64,000 nt of DNA from Arthrobacter sp. OAP107 (GTDB lineage: Bacteria > Actinomycetota > Actinomycetes > Actinomycetales > Micrococcaceae), in NCBI RefSeq assembly GCF_040546765.1, contig NZ_JBEPOK010000001.1, forward strand, positions 1,984,001 through 2,048,000, given 5' to 3'. The position numbers and the translations under genes are program-made. A model generated the notes under the pieces. It worked only from the letters and a program-made list of their open reading frames with translations. It made no database searches and had not been told where the DNA came from. Shown piece by piece: positions 16,903 through 25,892 of the stretch (its first letter is position 1; every line of letters starts with the position of its first letter).

Positions 16903-16932
16903 GGGTACCCGGCAACCTCTTGCCGGGTACCC
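16903..16932 (-). terminator. Hairpin after the lipoprotein gene
   Basis: A perfect 13-bp stem (16903-16915 with 16920-16932) with loop CCTC lies 27 bp beyond the lipoprotein stop and ahead of the small gene on the same strand. There is no strong U tract on that strand, so termination is probable rather than certain. Confidence 0.6.
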
Positions 16933-16958
16933 TTTCCCGTATCGGACGCTTCGGCGTA

Positions 16959-18041
16959 CTAGTAGCCGGGCTGAACAGTTGGGCGGTCGGCCGTCGGCGG
17001 GCTGCTGACAGGTGCGGACGTATCAGTGGCAACCTGAGCCTGCTCCGTCTTGGCATAGACGTTCTTGCTGACCTGGTAGGCATGCTTGTCCAGCTTGAGG
17101 GCCTCCTGGTTGATTTCCTTCAGTTTCGCATCGGTGAGCTGTTCGACCTTGGCGAGCTCCAGCGTCTCCTGGTCCGTGCCGCCCACTGCGGTAACCTTCA
17201 CCAGACCCGTCCCGGCCGAGTAGTACTTCCGCTGGTGGCCCACCGCGGGTTCCAGCGGGTTGCGTTCGTCAATCACCAGCACATCGTCATAGCAGCCGGT
17301 GGCGACGCACACATGGTCGTTCTGCTTGAAGACCTGCCCGCAGTCCAGGAAGTCGACGCTCGCCGCATGCGCCTGGACGTAGCTGGGCGTGTTGATCTGG
17401 GGGTCCGCCTGCATGGCGATGCCGGCCTGGGCCTCATCCAGGCTGTGGATGAAGGTGGAGGGAGCGCCGGTAAACTTCCCGTTCTCATATTCCTCCGGGT
17501 ACTCGCCGAACAGCCAGACGGTGCCGCTGTTGGTCTGGGCGAAGAACGCCAGTTCGGATTCCACGAGCTCGTCGCCCGCGTAGTCCCGGTCCCACATGAC
17601 CTGGGTCTTCACGCCGTCGATGACTTTGGTCAGTCCCGTTATCGAATGCACCACCGTGCGTTTGATGTCTCCCTCGGCACTCTTGACGTCGCCCGTAGTG
17701 GTGTACTGCATGCCGGGCTTGAGGGGAAACCACTTGTTGTCCACGTTGGGGGTTGACTGGAACTGGGAGATGTCAAAGTTGATCGCGGAGCCGGGACCGC
17801 AGAGCTCGTCTGCGCCGGCTGTCCCGGTTGAACCGGGGGTGGCGGATCCCGAAGCCGCAGAGCCGGTTGGCGAAGCCGCGGCCGACGTCGCTGTCGGTGC
17901 GGCAGAACCGGTGGTGGCCTGAGGGGCGGAATTTTGCTGGGGAGCGCAGGACGTAACGGTGGCCAGCGCCAGGAGGAGCACAAGGGCGGAGCCCGGGGCG
18001 GACACTGATTTGTAAAGCGGTGGTATGTGAAGCTGGAACAT
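16959..18041 (-). CDS. Secreted lipoprotein, unknown function
   Basis: 360 aa. A signal peptide with lipobox VTSC (residues about 29-32) anchors it to the outer face of the membrane. A Ser/Thr/Ala/Gly/Pro linker follows (to about residue 75), then a globular domain of about 250 residues with GPGSAINFDISQF, NKWFPLKPGMQYTTTGDV and a Cys cluster (FLDCGQV, HVCVATGCYDDV). The C-terminus is again Pro/Ser-rich. I do not recognise the domain. Long divergent upstream space shared with metF. Confidence 0.85.
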   Translation of the reverse strand: MFQLHIPPLYKSVSAPGSALVLLLALATVTSCAPQQNSAPQATTGSAAPTATSAAASPTGSAASGSATPGSTGTAGADELCGPGSAINFDISQFQSTPNVDNKWFPLKPGMQYTTTGDVKSAEGDIKRTVVHSITGLTKVIDGVKTQVMWDRDYAGDELVESELAFFAQTNSGTVWLFGEYPEEYENGKFTGAPSTFIHSLDEAQAGIAMQADPQINTPSYVQAHAASVDFLDCGQVFKQNDHVCVATGCYDDVLVIDERNPLEPAVGHQRKYYSAGTGLVKVTAVGGTDQETLELAKVEQLTDAKLKEINQEALKLDKHAYQVSKNVYAKTEQAQVATDTSAPVSSPPTADRPTVQPGY

Positions 18042-18435
18042 CTCGATGGCCTTTCGCCGTGGGGATCTCTGGCTTCCAGCAACTCCACCGCGCCGTCAGT
18101 GCCGTGCCCGGGCTGCGGCAGAATGCTGGCAAACCGCGCCCTGCCGGCGGGCGAATCTCGGGACGGTGCGACGCAGGCCAGGAGACGGGCGCGGATCATG
18201 TTCTCTCGGGACGATTCACCGAGGAAGAACCAGAAGAAGCATCCAGCCTCCTCAACCTGAGACCTTGCCGAATCCGATGCGACGTGACAAAAGAATGGAC
18301 TAACTTCTGCCGTTTGGAAAGGGCCTCGCCGGACCGGTTTCGGCAGCCCATGGACCCCAGAGTCCCTTTCGGCGAAGATAATTCTGAACGGCCAGTCCAA
18401 CTTGGCGTAAAGCTGCGTCTTAATTCGGCGTCAAC
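18042..18435. other. Non-coding interval upstream of the lipoprotein gene
   Basis: About 390 bases with no convincing gene. The reading frames that cross it lack ribosome-binding sites and codon bias. It must hold the lipoprotein promoter (minus strand); I see no clear operator. Confidence 0.4.
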
Positions 18436-18721
18436 TTGAAGGCGTCCCGGGACGGCTTCTAGAGTTCTATACAAGTTACCGAGGTAACGTGTCAGCGATC
18501 CTCCGCTGCGGCGAGCCGCCTGCCGGCCGCCAAGGAGGGTGTGGGTGCCCCCATGTGGGCCTGACATTTGCTCACGGTGGACTTCTTTTCGGGCGTAACA
18601 GTCGCGGCTGCGCCCTGCCGAAGTCCGTTCCGTGTTCCCCAAACTCAATTCATTGACCGCATGCTGCCGGGGTTTTCGCCAAGGCAGCGCCGCCTTCAAT
18701 GGCCCATAGCCAAGGACGCAA
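18436..18721 (+). promoter_or_regulatory. metF promoter and long structured 5' leader RNA
   Basis: Promoter-like TTGAAG (18436-18441) and TAGAGT (18460-18465), 18-bp spacer, give a leader of about 250 nt. Elements seen, in order: the palindrome GTTACC-GA-GGTAAC (18475-18488); a closing stem TGTCAG/CTGACA (18490-18495 with 18561-18566) enclosing CCTCC/GGAGG (18500-18504 with 18534-18538) and TGGG/CCCA (18542-18545 with 18550-18553). Next comes a long hairpin GGACTTC/GAAGTCC (18579-18585 with 18620-18626) enclosing GGGCG/CGCCC and CAG/CTG. A GCTGCC/GGCAGC stem (18663-18668 with 18683-18688) lies near the start codon. It resembles a multi-junction riboswitch but lacks obvious SAM-I, SAM-IV or B12-box consensus. 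Confidence 0.5.
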
Positions 18722-19687
18722 ATGTCACCACCAAGCCTTATTGATACGCACCCAAATCTCTCCGAGACCGCACCGGTGGCGCTCTCCTATGAGCTCTTCC
18801 CGCCTCGTTCGCCTGCTGCAGCCGAAACCCTGTGGACCACCATCCGGGAACTGGAAGCCACCGATCCCGACTACGTGTCGGTCACCTACGGTGCCAGCGG
18901 CTCCAACCGTAACACCGCCGTCGAACTCATCAACCGCCTGGTGCTGGAGACGACCCTCCGCCCGCTGGCCCACCTGACGTGCGTCGGCAACACGCCGACG
19001 GAGCTCGCCGAGATCATCGGCGAACTGCTCGACGCCGGCGTCCGCGGCATCCTCGCCCTCCGCGGCGACCTGCCGAAGGACAGTGGTGCGCCGGTCAGCG
19101 GTTCGCTGCGCTACGCCCAGGACCTGATTGAGCTCATCCGCAGGGTCGAGCAGCGGCGTTCCGCGCTGCTGTGCGCCGGAAAGGTTGCCGTTGGCGTGGC
19201 GGCCTACCCGACGCGGCATCCGGAATCGCCAAGCGAGGCCCACGACGTCGAGGTGCTGCTCGCCAAGCAGCGCTCCGGTGCCGACTTCGCGATCACCCAG
19301 GTGTTCTTCCACACGGACCAGTACGCCGACCTTCTCACCAGGGCGCGCCGGGCCGGCGTCACCATCCCGATCATCCCCGGCGTCATGCCGCTCACCAGCC
19401 TGCGCCGGCTCAAGCGCCTCGGCGAGCTGACCGGCGTCGAACCCGCGCCGGAGCTCATCGAGCGCATGGCGGCGGCCGATACGGACGCTGAACGGCTCCG
19501 GATCGGCGTCAGCGCAACGGTGGACCTGGCCAACGCGGCCCTGGACGCCGGAGCGCCCGGGCTCCACATCTACACCTTCAACGAGCACCAGAGCGCGCTG
19601 GAGGTGCTGGACAAGCTGCAGCTTGCCCGGCCGGCCCGCTCCAGCAGCCGCCTGAACGCGCTCGCCCGTCGCCAGCTCGCCAGCTGA
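18722..19687 (+). CDS. metF: 5,10-methylenetetrahydrofolate reductase
   Basis: 321 aa TIM-barrel flavoprotein producing 5-methyl-THF for methionine synthesis. Family motifs: VALSYELFPPRSPAAAETLW at the N-terminus (the catalytic Glu lies in the YELFPP segment), DPDYVSVTYGASGSNRN, HLTCVGNT and FAITQVFFHTDQYADLL. The ribosome-binding site is CAAGGACG before the ATG. It is 55 bp ahead of metE, which uses its product through methyltetrahydropteroyl-triglutamate. Confidence 0.95.
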   Translation: MSPPSLIDTHPNLSETAPVALSYELFPPRSPAAAETLWTTIRELEATDPDYVSVTYGASGSNRNTAVELINRLVLETTLRPLAHLTCVGNTPTELAEIIGELLDAGVRGILALRGDLPKDSGAPVSGSLRYAQDLIELIRRVEQRRSALLCAGKVAVGVAAYPTRHPESPSEAHDVEVLLAKQRSGADFAITQVFFHTDQYADLLTRARRAGVTIPIIPGVMPLTSLRRLKRLGELTGVEPAPELIERMAAADTDAERLRIGVSATVDLANAALDAGAPGLHIYTFNEHQSALEVLDKLQLARPARSSSRLNALARRQLAS

Positions 19688-19742
19688 CCGCATTCCTCCC
19701 CGAGACATTCGCAGCTTTTCGCAACGATTTAAGGAATTTCAC

Positions 19743-22085
19743 ATGACTGAACAGACTCCCGTGCAGAGCACGCCCTTCCCGTCCGCCTCGATCCTGGGCT
19801 ACCCCCGCATCGGCCGCCGCCGCGAACTGAAGAAGGCCGTGGAGGCATACTGGGCCGGCAAGATCGACGCCGCTGCCCTCGACGCCGCCGCCAAGGAAAT
19901 CCAGCTGGGCACCGCCAAGCGACTCCAGGGCCTCGGCCTCACCGAAGCCGCTGCGGTTCCGGGCACGTTCTCCTTCTACGACCAGGTGCTCGACGCCGCC
20001 GCCCATGTCGGCGCCGTTCCGGCCCGCTTCGGCAACCTCCTCAACGCTGAGGGACAGCTGGACATCGACGGCTACTTCACCCTGGCCCGCGGCAACAAGG
20101 AACAGCAGCCGCTGGAAATGACCAAGTGGTTCGACACCAACTACCACTACCTGGTGCCGGAAATCGGCCCGGAGACCAACTTCGCGCTCACCTCCAACCG
20201 CATCGTTGAAGAGTTCGAATACGCCCTCGCCAACGGCGTTGAGACCCGCCCGTACCTCGTGGGCCCGGTCACCTTCCTCCTGCTGAGCAAGGCTTCCGAC
20301 GACGCCCCCGCCGGCTTCAGCCCGCTGTCCCGCCTCGAGGACGTCCTCCCGGTCTACACCGCACTGCTTGAGAAGCTGGCGGCTGCCGGCGCCAGCTGGA
20401 TCCAGCTGGACGAGCCTGCCCTGGTTGTGGACCAGGACACCCCCGAGCAGGAAATCCAGGCCGCCGTTGCCCGCGCCTACGAAGTCCTCACCGCTGCCGC
20501 AGGCCGCCCGCAGCTGTTCGTCTCCACGCCCTACGGCGCCCTGAACGGCCAGCTCGGCACCCTCGCCGCCACCAACATCGACGCCCTGCACATCGACGTT
20601 TTCAAGGGCGAGGTTCCCTCCGCGGCGGCCCTGGCTGCGCTGGGCGCCAAGACCCTCGTTGCCGGCGTCGTTGACGGCCACAACATCTGGCGCAACGACC
20701 TGCAGGCCTCGGCCAACAAGATCGCCGAGCTGCAGAAGAGCGTCGCCAAGCTGGCCATCAGCACCTCCACCTCCACCCAGCACGTCCCGCACGACGTCGA
20801 GGAAGAGGTCCAGCTGTCCGAGCAGCTGCGCAGCTGGCTGGCTTTCGCCGACCAGAAGGCCGTTGAGGTTGTTACCCTCGCCGGCCTGCTGACCGACGCT
20901 GCCGCAGTCCAGCCGGCCATCGATGAGGCCACCCGCGTCATCGCATCCCGTGCCGCAGCCGAGGGTGTACGCCGCGCCGACGTCCGCGCCCGCACCGAGG
21001 CCCTGACGCCGGGCGACTTCAACCGCTCCGAATACTCGGTCCGCGAAGCCGCCCAGGAAGCGGCACTGCAGCTGCCGCCGCTGCCCACCACCACCATCGG
21101 CTCCTTCCCGCAGACCTCCGAAATCCGCTCGGCCCGCGCCCGCAACAACAAGGGCGACCTGACCAACGAGCAGTACGAGCAGCTCATGAAGGACGAGATC
21201 AAGCGCGTCGTGGAGCTCCAGGAAGAGCTCGGCTACGACGTCCTGGTGCACGGCGAGCCCGAGCGCAACGACATGGTCCAGTACTTCGCCGAGAACCTGG
21301 AAGGCTTCGACGTCACCGTCCACGGCTGGGTCCAGTCCTACGGCTCCCGCTGCACCCGTCCGTCCATCCTCTGGGGCGACGTCACCCGCAGCGCCCCCAT
21401 CACCGTGAAGTGGGCCGAGTACGCCCAGTCCCTCACGAACAAGCCGATGAAGGGCATGCTGACCGGTCCGGTCACCATCCTGGCCTGGTCCTTCGTCCGC
21501 GACGACCAGCCGCTGGGCGAGACCGCCAACCAGGTGGGCCTGGCGCTGCGCGACGAGATCGCCGACCTCGAAGCCGCCGGCATCAAGATCATCCAGGTTG
21601 ACGAGCCCGCCCTGCGCGAACTGCTCCCGCTGCGCAAGGCCGACCAGCCCGCATACCTGGACTGGTCCGTCAACTCCTTCCGCCTGGCCACCGCCGGTGC
21701 AGCCGACGCAACGCAGATCCACACCCACCTGTGCTACTCCGAGTTCGGCGTGATCATCGACGCGATCGACGGCCTGGACGCCGACGTGACCTCGATCGAG
21801 GCCGCCCGCTCCCGCATGGAGGTCGTCCACGACCTCGAGTCCCACGGCTTCGGCCGCGGCGTCGGACCCGGCGTTTACGACATCCACTCGCCGCGCGTTC
21901 CGGGCGAGCAGGAAGTCACCGAACTGCTGAGCACCGCCGTGAAGCACGTTCCGTCCCGCCAGCTCTGGGTCAACCCGGACTGCGGCCTGAAGACCCGCGG
22001 CTACGCCGAGACCGAAGCGTCGCTGCGTAACCTGGTAGCGGCCACCAAGACGGTCCGCGCCGAACTGCTGCAGGAAGCCAAGTAG
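19743..22085 (+). CDS. metE: Cobalamin-independent methionine synthase
   Basis: 780 aa, the normal MetE length. It transfers a methyl group from methyl-THF-polyglutamate to homocysteine. The N-terminus ILGYPRIGRRRELKKAVEAY and the C-terminal barrel TTIGSFPQTSEIRSAR, VHGEPERNDMVQYF, IQVDEPALRE, THLCYSEF (zinc His/Cys) and VNPDCGLKTR (zinc Cys) are all present, so it looks active. AAGGAATTT precedes the ATG. Probably cotranscribed with metF and controlled by the shared leader. Confidence 0.97.
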   Translation: MTEQTPVQSTPFPSASILGYPRIGRRRELKKAVEAYWAGKIDAAALDAAAKEIQLGTAKRLQGLGLTEAAAVPGTFSFYDQVLDAAAHVGAVPARFGNLLNAEGQLDIDGYFTLARGNKEQQPLEMTKWFDTNYHYLVPEIGPETNFALTSNRIVEEFEYALANGVETRPYLVGPVTFLLLSKASDDAPAGFSPLSRLEDVLPVYTALLEKLAAAGASWIQLDEPALVVDQDTPEQEIQAAVARAYEVLTAAAGRPQLFVSTPYGALNGQLGTLAATNIDALHIDVFKGEVPSAAALAALGAKTLVAGVVDGHNIWRNDLQASANKIAELQKSVAKLAISTSTSTQHVPHDVEEEVQLSEQLRSWLAFADQKAVEVVTLAGLLTDAAAVQPAIDEATRVIASRAAAEGVRRADVRARTEALTPGDFNRSEYSVREAAQEAALQLPPLPTTTIGSFPQTSEIRSARARNNKGDLTNEQYEQLMKDEIKRVVELQEELGYDVLVHGEPERNDMVQYFAENLEGFDVTVHGWVQSYGSRCTRPSILWGDVTRSAPITVKWAEYAQSLTNKPMKGMLTGPVTILAWSFVRDDQPLGETANQVGLALRDEIADLEAAGIKIIQVDEPALRELLPLRKADQPAYLDWSVNSFRLATAGAADATQIHTHLCYSEFGVIIDAIDGLDADVTSIEAARSRMEVVHDLESHGFGRGVGPGVYDIHSPRVPGEQEVTELLSTAVKHVPSRQLWVNPDCGLKTRGYAETEASLRNLVAATKTVRAELLQEAK

Positions 22086-22107
22086 TAAAGAGCACCACTC
22101 GCGAAGC

Positions 22108-22140
22108 GGCGCCCGTCACCAAAAGGTGACGGGCGCCGTC
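22108..22140 (+). terminator. Terminator of metF-metE
   Basis: A perfect 13-bp stem (22108-22120 with 22125-22137) with an AAAA loop, 22 bp after metE. It is followed by a weakly T-rich CGTCGTCGTTT. Confidence 0.85.
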
Positions 22141-22177
22141 GTCGTTTAGCGCTTGGCTGGTTGACCCTCTCGAAACC

Positions 22178-22687
22178 TCAGGATTCCCAGACGATCTCGT
22201 CGTCGACCACGCCGTCCTCGTCCGCGGACGCCACCAGGACTTCGTCCGTGAAGTGCTCGCCCAGGGTGAAGTCCAGAACGAAGTAGCGCTCCGGCTGGCC
22301 GGGGTAGATTCCCACATGCCCAAGTTTGAGGGCCTTCAGGAACACCGCATTGGTGAGCTGGCTCTTCTCCTTCACGCCGAAGATTTTCTGCAGGTGCTCG
22401 TCCTTGATGGCGTTGCAGTGGAAGCGGAGGTATTCCTGCGGGCTGGTGCCCTCCTGCTCGAGCTCCTCGGCGATCATTTCCCGGACTTCGTCCACGAGCT
22501 CGGGAAGGTACCGGAGGCGGTAGTCCACCTTGTGCATGGCCGCTTCGTCGAAGTGGTCGTGGGCGTTGATGTTCAGGTCCAGTTCAAGGCGTTGGCCGGC
22601 CAGCTCGTGCTCCGCGGCAATGTTATGGTCCCTGCCGTGGTTCAGCTCGATTACTCCGAAGTGCTGGCTCGCTACCTTGGTGGTCAT
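22178..22687 (-). CDS. DUF2004 domain-containing protein
   Basis: 169 aa, acidic and soluble. The first half (FGVIELNHGRDHNIAAEHEL, then LELDLNINAHDHFDEAAM) matches the DUF2004 pattern of beta-rich sequence with a conserved DL-I region. The second half (GIYPGQPERYFVLDFTLG) follows the same family. Biochemical role unknown. It is 45 bp downstream of the LysR gene on the same strand, so possibly cotranscribed. Confidence 0.7.
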   Translation of the reverse strand: MTTKVASQHFGVIELNHGRDHNIAAEHELAGQRLELDLNINAHDHFDEAAMHKVDYRLRYLPELVDEVREMIAEELEQEGTSPQEYLRFHCNAIKDEHLQKIFGVKEKSQLTNAVFLKALKLGHVGIYPGQPERYFVLDFTLGEHFTDEVLVASADEDGVVDDEIVWES

Positions 22688-22732
22688 ATCTTCAACATAG
22701 ACCCGAACAGCAGAGCATTCCAGCTTCGGGGA

Positions 22733-23650
22733 TCATTTAACTGACTGCCCCAGGTTGCCCATCGTTTCGGCCAGCAGGTCCACGAACAGCTGCACCCGGG
22801 CAGTCTTCTTGTCATTGATGAGCAGCGCAAAGACGTTGCGGGCCAGCCGGATTTCCGGAACGTCCAGCACCACGACGCCGGTCGGCCGGTGCAGCAGCGC
22901 AAGCTCCGGCACCAGTGCCGCCCCCAGCCCTGCGGCGGCCATTTCCAGGCTGGCATGGAAGTCGTCGCTGTAGGCCACCACGCGGGGGTGCAGGTTGCAG
23001 CCCGCGAACAACCGCTCGATGACGGTTGCATCGCTCGTGCCCGGATGGTGCATGATCCAGGGCATCTCAGACAGGTGATCCGCCGCCACCTTCGCGTCGG
23101 TGCGGAACCCCCAGCCGGACGGCAGGACCACGCGGAAATTGTCGTCGCCGATCCACTGCCGGTTGATGGTGTGCGGCCACGCCAGCCCGGACTGTCCCAC
23201 CTGGTACACGAGGGCCACATCGGTGTCGCCTCCGGTGCGCAGCCCCTGGATCGTCTGCGCCGGTTCGGCCACTGAAACCTTCAGGTCGATGCCCAGGTCC
23301 TTCCAGGCGGGACTGCGCAGAATCCGGGGCAGGACGTAGGTGGCGAGGCTCGGGAAAATGCCCAGCCGGAGCTCCTGGCTGGTGGTGTCCTGCGTCCTTG
23401 AGGCCGCCGCCATCAGCGCCTCGATGTCCGTAAGGACTTTGGCCGCGTGGCGCGCCATCACCATGGCCGCATCGGTGGGAACCACGCTCCGGGCGGAGCG
23501 CTGGAACAGGCGGACGCCGGTGTCCCGCTCCAGGGCTGACATCTGCTGGGACACCGCTGAGGCGGTGTAGCCAAGCCGGGCCGCCGCAGCCGCGAACGAA
23601 CCCAGCCGCGTCACTTCAAGGAGCGTCCGTAAATGCACTGGGTTGACCAC
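22733..23650 (-). CDS. LysR-family transcriptional regulator
   Basis: 305 aa. The N-terminal winged HTH is typical of LysR (LRTLLEVTRLGSFAAAAARL, ASAVSQQMSALE). An effector-binding domain spans residues about 95-300. The GTG start at 23650 faces the oxidoreductase operon 125 bp away. LysR regulators commonly control divergent neighbours, so the FAD oxidoreductase / DUF1365 / methyltransferase operon is the first target to test. Confidence 0.92.
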   Translation of the reverse strand: MVNPVHLRTLLEVTRLGSFAAAAARLGYTASAVSQQMSALERDTGVRLFQRSARSVVPTDAAMVMARHAAKVLTDIEALMAAASRTQDTTSQELRLGIFPSLATYVLPRILRSPAWKDLGIDLKVSVAEPAQTIQGLRTGGDTDVALVYQVGQSGLAWPHTINRQWIGDDNFRVVLPSGWGFRTDAKVAADHLSEMPWIMHHPGTSDATVIERLFAGCNLHPRVVAYSDDFHASLEMAAAGLGAALVPELALLHRPTGVVVLDVPEIRLARNVFALLINDKKTARVQLFVDLLAETMGNLGQSVK

Positions 23651-23775
23651 CAGCCAACCTTACTCCGGGTGCTTTGGGAGGAAAAAAGGACTCCGCACCC
23701 ATCCGGCACGCGCGGCTGCTCCGAATAGCCGGTGACTACCCAAATCACGGCAACTGTCCAGCAGAGGAGCAAAGA

Positions 23776-25170
23776 TTGTCACCGAGCGCAGCACGCACTG
23801 GAGACGAAAGACGGCACGTCGCCGTCGTCGGCAGCGGGGTGGCGGGCCTCACGGCCGCGTACATCCTCAGCCGCCGGGACCATGTCACCCTCTTTGAGGC
23901 GGAGGCCCGGCCGGGCGGGCACGCCCACACTCACGACGTGCCGCAGGAATCGGTGAGCCTGGCCGTGGACACCGGCTTCATTGTGCACAACAACCGCACC
24001 TACCCCAACCTGGTCCGGCTGTTCGGCGAGCTGGGCGTGGAGACGCAGGATTCGGACATGACCATGAGCATCCGCTGCGACGGCTGCGGCCTGGAATATG
24101 CGGGGGCGAAAGGCGCTGCCGGTGTCCTTGCCAGGCCCGCCAACCTCGCCCGGCCGCGGTTCCTGCTGATGCTTGCCGAGATCCTGAGGTTCTGGCGGAA
24201 GGCGCGGGCGCTGCTGGCCAGCCCAGCCGACGGCGCAGCGGAGCACGGCGGACCGGAGGAAACGCTGGGCGAGTTCCTTGAACGCCAACAGTTCAGTGAC
24301 TACTTCACCTCGCACTTCATGGCGCCGGTGGTCAGCGCTGTCTGGTCCTGCGACCCCACCACGGCCCTGGCCTATCCCGCCCGGTATCTGTTCACCTTCC
24401 TCGAACACCACGGCATGCTCGGCATCAAAGGCTCACCGCAGTGGAAGACGGTGAAGGGAGGGTCCCGGCGCTACGTTGAGCGTGTGGTCGACGGTCTCCA
24501 GGATGTCCGCCTCTCCAGTCCTGTCCTCGCCGTGCGCCGGATCCCCACCGGAGTGGAAATAACGACGGCGGCAGGAACAGAACACTTCGACGCGGCGGTC
24601 ATCGCCGCCCACCCCCGCGAAGCACTCGCCATGCTGGCTGAACCTACCCCCGCGGAGGTCCAGGTCCTGGGGAACATCCCGTATTCCGTCAACCACATCA
24701 AGTTCCACCGTGATCCGGCGGTGCTGCCGTACAGCCGTGCCGCCCGTGCATCCTGGAACTATCGGCTGCCGACCTGTGCCGCCAGCTTCGGTCTTGTGCT
24801 GGTCAGCTACGACCTCACCCGGCTGCAGCGACTCACCCCCGACGACGGCGGCAGCTACATCGTGAGCCTCGGCGAATCGGACCTGATCGAACCGGACTCA
24901 GTGCTGCAGGACCTCGTCTACGAGCACCCGCAGTACACGCCCGAATCCGTGGCCGCCCAGGGGCGCCTGGGGGAGCTGGGCGACCACCGGCTGGCCTTCG
25001 CCGGTGCGTACCACGGCTGGGGTTTCCACGAGGACGGCGCCGCTTCCGGTGTCCGGGCCGCCGCCAAGCTGGGCCGCGGATGGGAGGATCCCTTCGCTGC
25101 GGAGCCGGACTTTCCCGGAACGGAGGCCGCAGCATCGGTTACCGGCCAGGCCGCGGAGCTGGTGCCATGA
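23776..25170 (+). CDS. FAD-dependent oxidoreductase of the amine oxidase/desaturase type
   Basis: 464 aa. FAD-binding motif VAVVGSGVAGLTAAYILSRR, followed by the GG doublet GGHAHTHDV and a long NAD(P)-binding Rossmann / amine-oxidase-like body ending GLGELGDHRLAFAGAYHGWG. The TTG start at 23776 is set by GAGGAG 6 nt upstream. First gene of a three-gene operon with 4-bp ATGA and GTGA overlaps. In other bacteria this trio (FAD oxidoreductase, DUF1365, cyclopropane-synthase-type methyltransferase) is tied to modification of unsaturated membrane fatty acids, often under light or oxidative stress. Confidence 0.88.
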   Translation: MSPSAARTGDERRHVAVVGSGVAGLTAAYILSRRDHVTLFEAEARPGGHAHTHDVPQESVSLAVDTGFIVHNNRTYPNLVRLFGELGVETQDSDMTMSIRCDGCGLEYAGAKGAAGVLARPANLARPRFLLMLAEILRFWRKARALLASPADGAAEHGGPEETLGEFLERQQFSDYFTSHFMAPVVSAVWSCDPTTALAYPARYLFTFLEHHGMLGIKGSPQWKTVKGGSRRYVERVVDGLQDVRLSSPVLAVRRIPTGVEITTAAGTEHFDAAVIAAHPREALAMLAEPTPAEVQVLGNIPYSVNHIKFHRDPAVLPYSRAARASWNYRLPTCAASFGLVLVSYDLTRLQRLTPDDGGSYIVSLGESDLIEPDSVLQDLVYEHPQYTPESVAAQGRLGELGDHRLAFAGAYHGWGFHEDGAASGVRAAAKLGRGWEDPFAAEPDFPGTEAAASVTGQAAELVP

Positions 25171-25892
25171 CAGCGGCCATCTACCGGACCAGCATCCGCC
25201 ATGTGCGGCAGGATCCGTTGAAGAACACCTTCACCTATCGCAGCTACAGCTGGTACGTGGACCTCGATGACCTGCCCAACCTGCCCTGGTGGCTGCGGCC
25301 CCTCGCCGGTTTCCATGCGAAGGACCATCTGGGCGATTCAACGTCGAGCATCCGCGAGAACGTAGACCGTTTCCTCGCCCTGAACGGCGAAGGGCACGAC
25401 GGCGGCACGGTCACCATGCTGGCCAGTGCCAGGGTGCTGGGCCACGTCTTCAACCCGATCAGCCTCTTCTGGTGCCATGACGCCGATGGCAGGCTGCGCG
25501 CTGTCATCGCCGAGGTCCACAACACGTACGGCGAACGGCACTGCTACCTCCTGCACCCGGACGGGGCCGGCCGCGCCCGGACCGGCAAGGAATTTTTCGT
25601 GTCCCCATTCAACGACGTGGACGGCAGCTACCGGATGAGCCTGCCCGAACCGGCGGACAAACTTGCCGTGGCGGTGGTGCTGGAGCGCGCCGGGCGGAAG
25701 CCCTTCACCGCCACCATGACCGGCGACCGGCAGCCTGCCACAGCCCGCAGCATCCTGGCTGCGGCGGCAACAGTACCGCTCGCGCCGCTCCGCGTTGTCC
25801 TGCAGATCCGCTGGCAGGGGATCAAACTCTGGGCCCGCGGATTGCCCATCAACAACCGTCCTAACCACCGAGCACAGGAGGCAGTCTCGTGA
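25167..25892 (+). CDS. DUF1365 domain-containing protein
   Basis: 241 aa. Starts AAIYRTSIRHVRQDPLKNTF and has RVLGHVFNPISLFWCHD and VHNTYGERHCYLL, the conserved core of DUF1365. The ATG overlaps the preceding stop (ATGA) and the stop overlaps the next GTG. The function of DUF1365 is not established; its constant company is a flavoprotein and a fatty-acyl methyltransferase. Confidence 0.9.
   Translation: MTAAIYRTSIRHVRQDPLKNTFTYRSYSWYVDLDDLPNLPWWLRPLAGFHAKDHLGDSTSSIRENVDRFLALNGEGHDGGTVTMLASARVLGHVFNPISLFWCHDADGRLRAVIAEVHNTYGERHCYLLHPDGAGRARTGKEFFVSPFNDVDGSYRMSLPEPADKLAVAVVLERAGRKPFTATMTGDRQPATARSILAAAATVPLAPLRVVLQIRWQGIKLWARGLPINNRPNHRAQEAVS

Noticed and set aside
18490..18566. Calling the metF leader a SAM-IV or cobalamin riboswitch outright
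   Set aside because: Some blocks look similar (GGGTGCCCC), but the core GGCAACC-type and B12-box sequences are not there. Left as an unassigned candidate.
18196..18699. 167-codon minus-strand frame in the metF leader region
   Set aside because: It would run through the promoter and leader hairpins, has no ribosome-binding site and odd composition. A non-coding leader explains the interval better.
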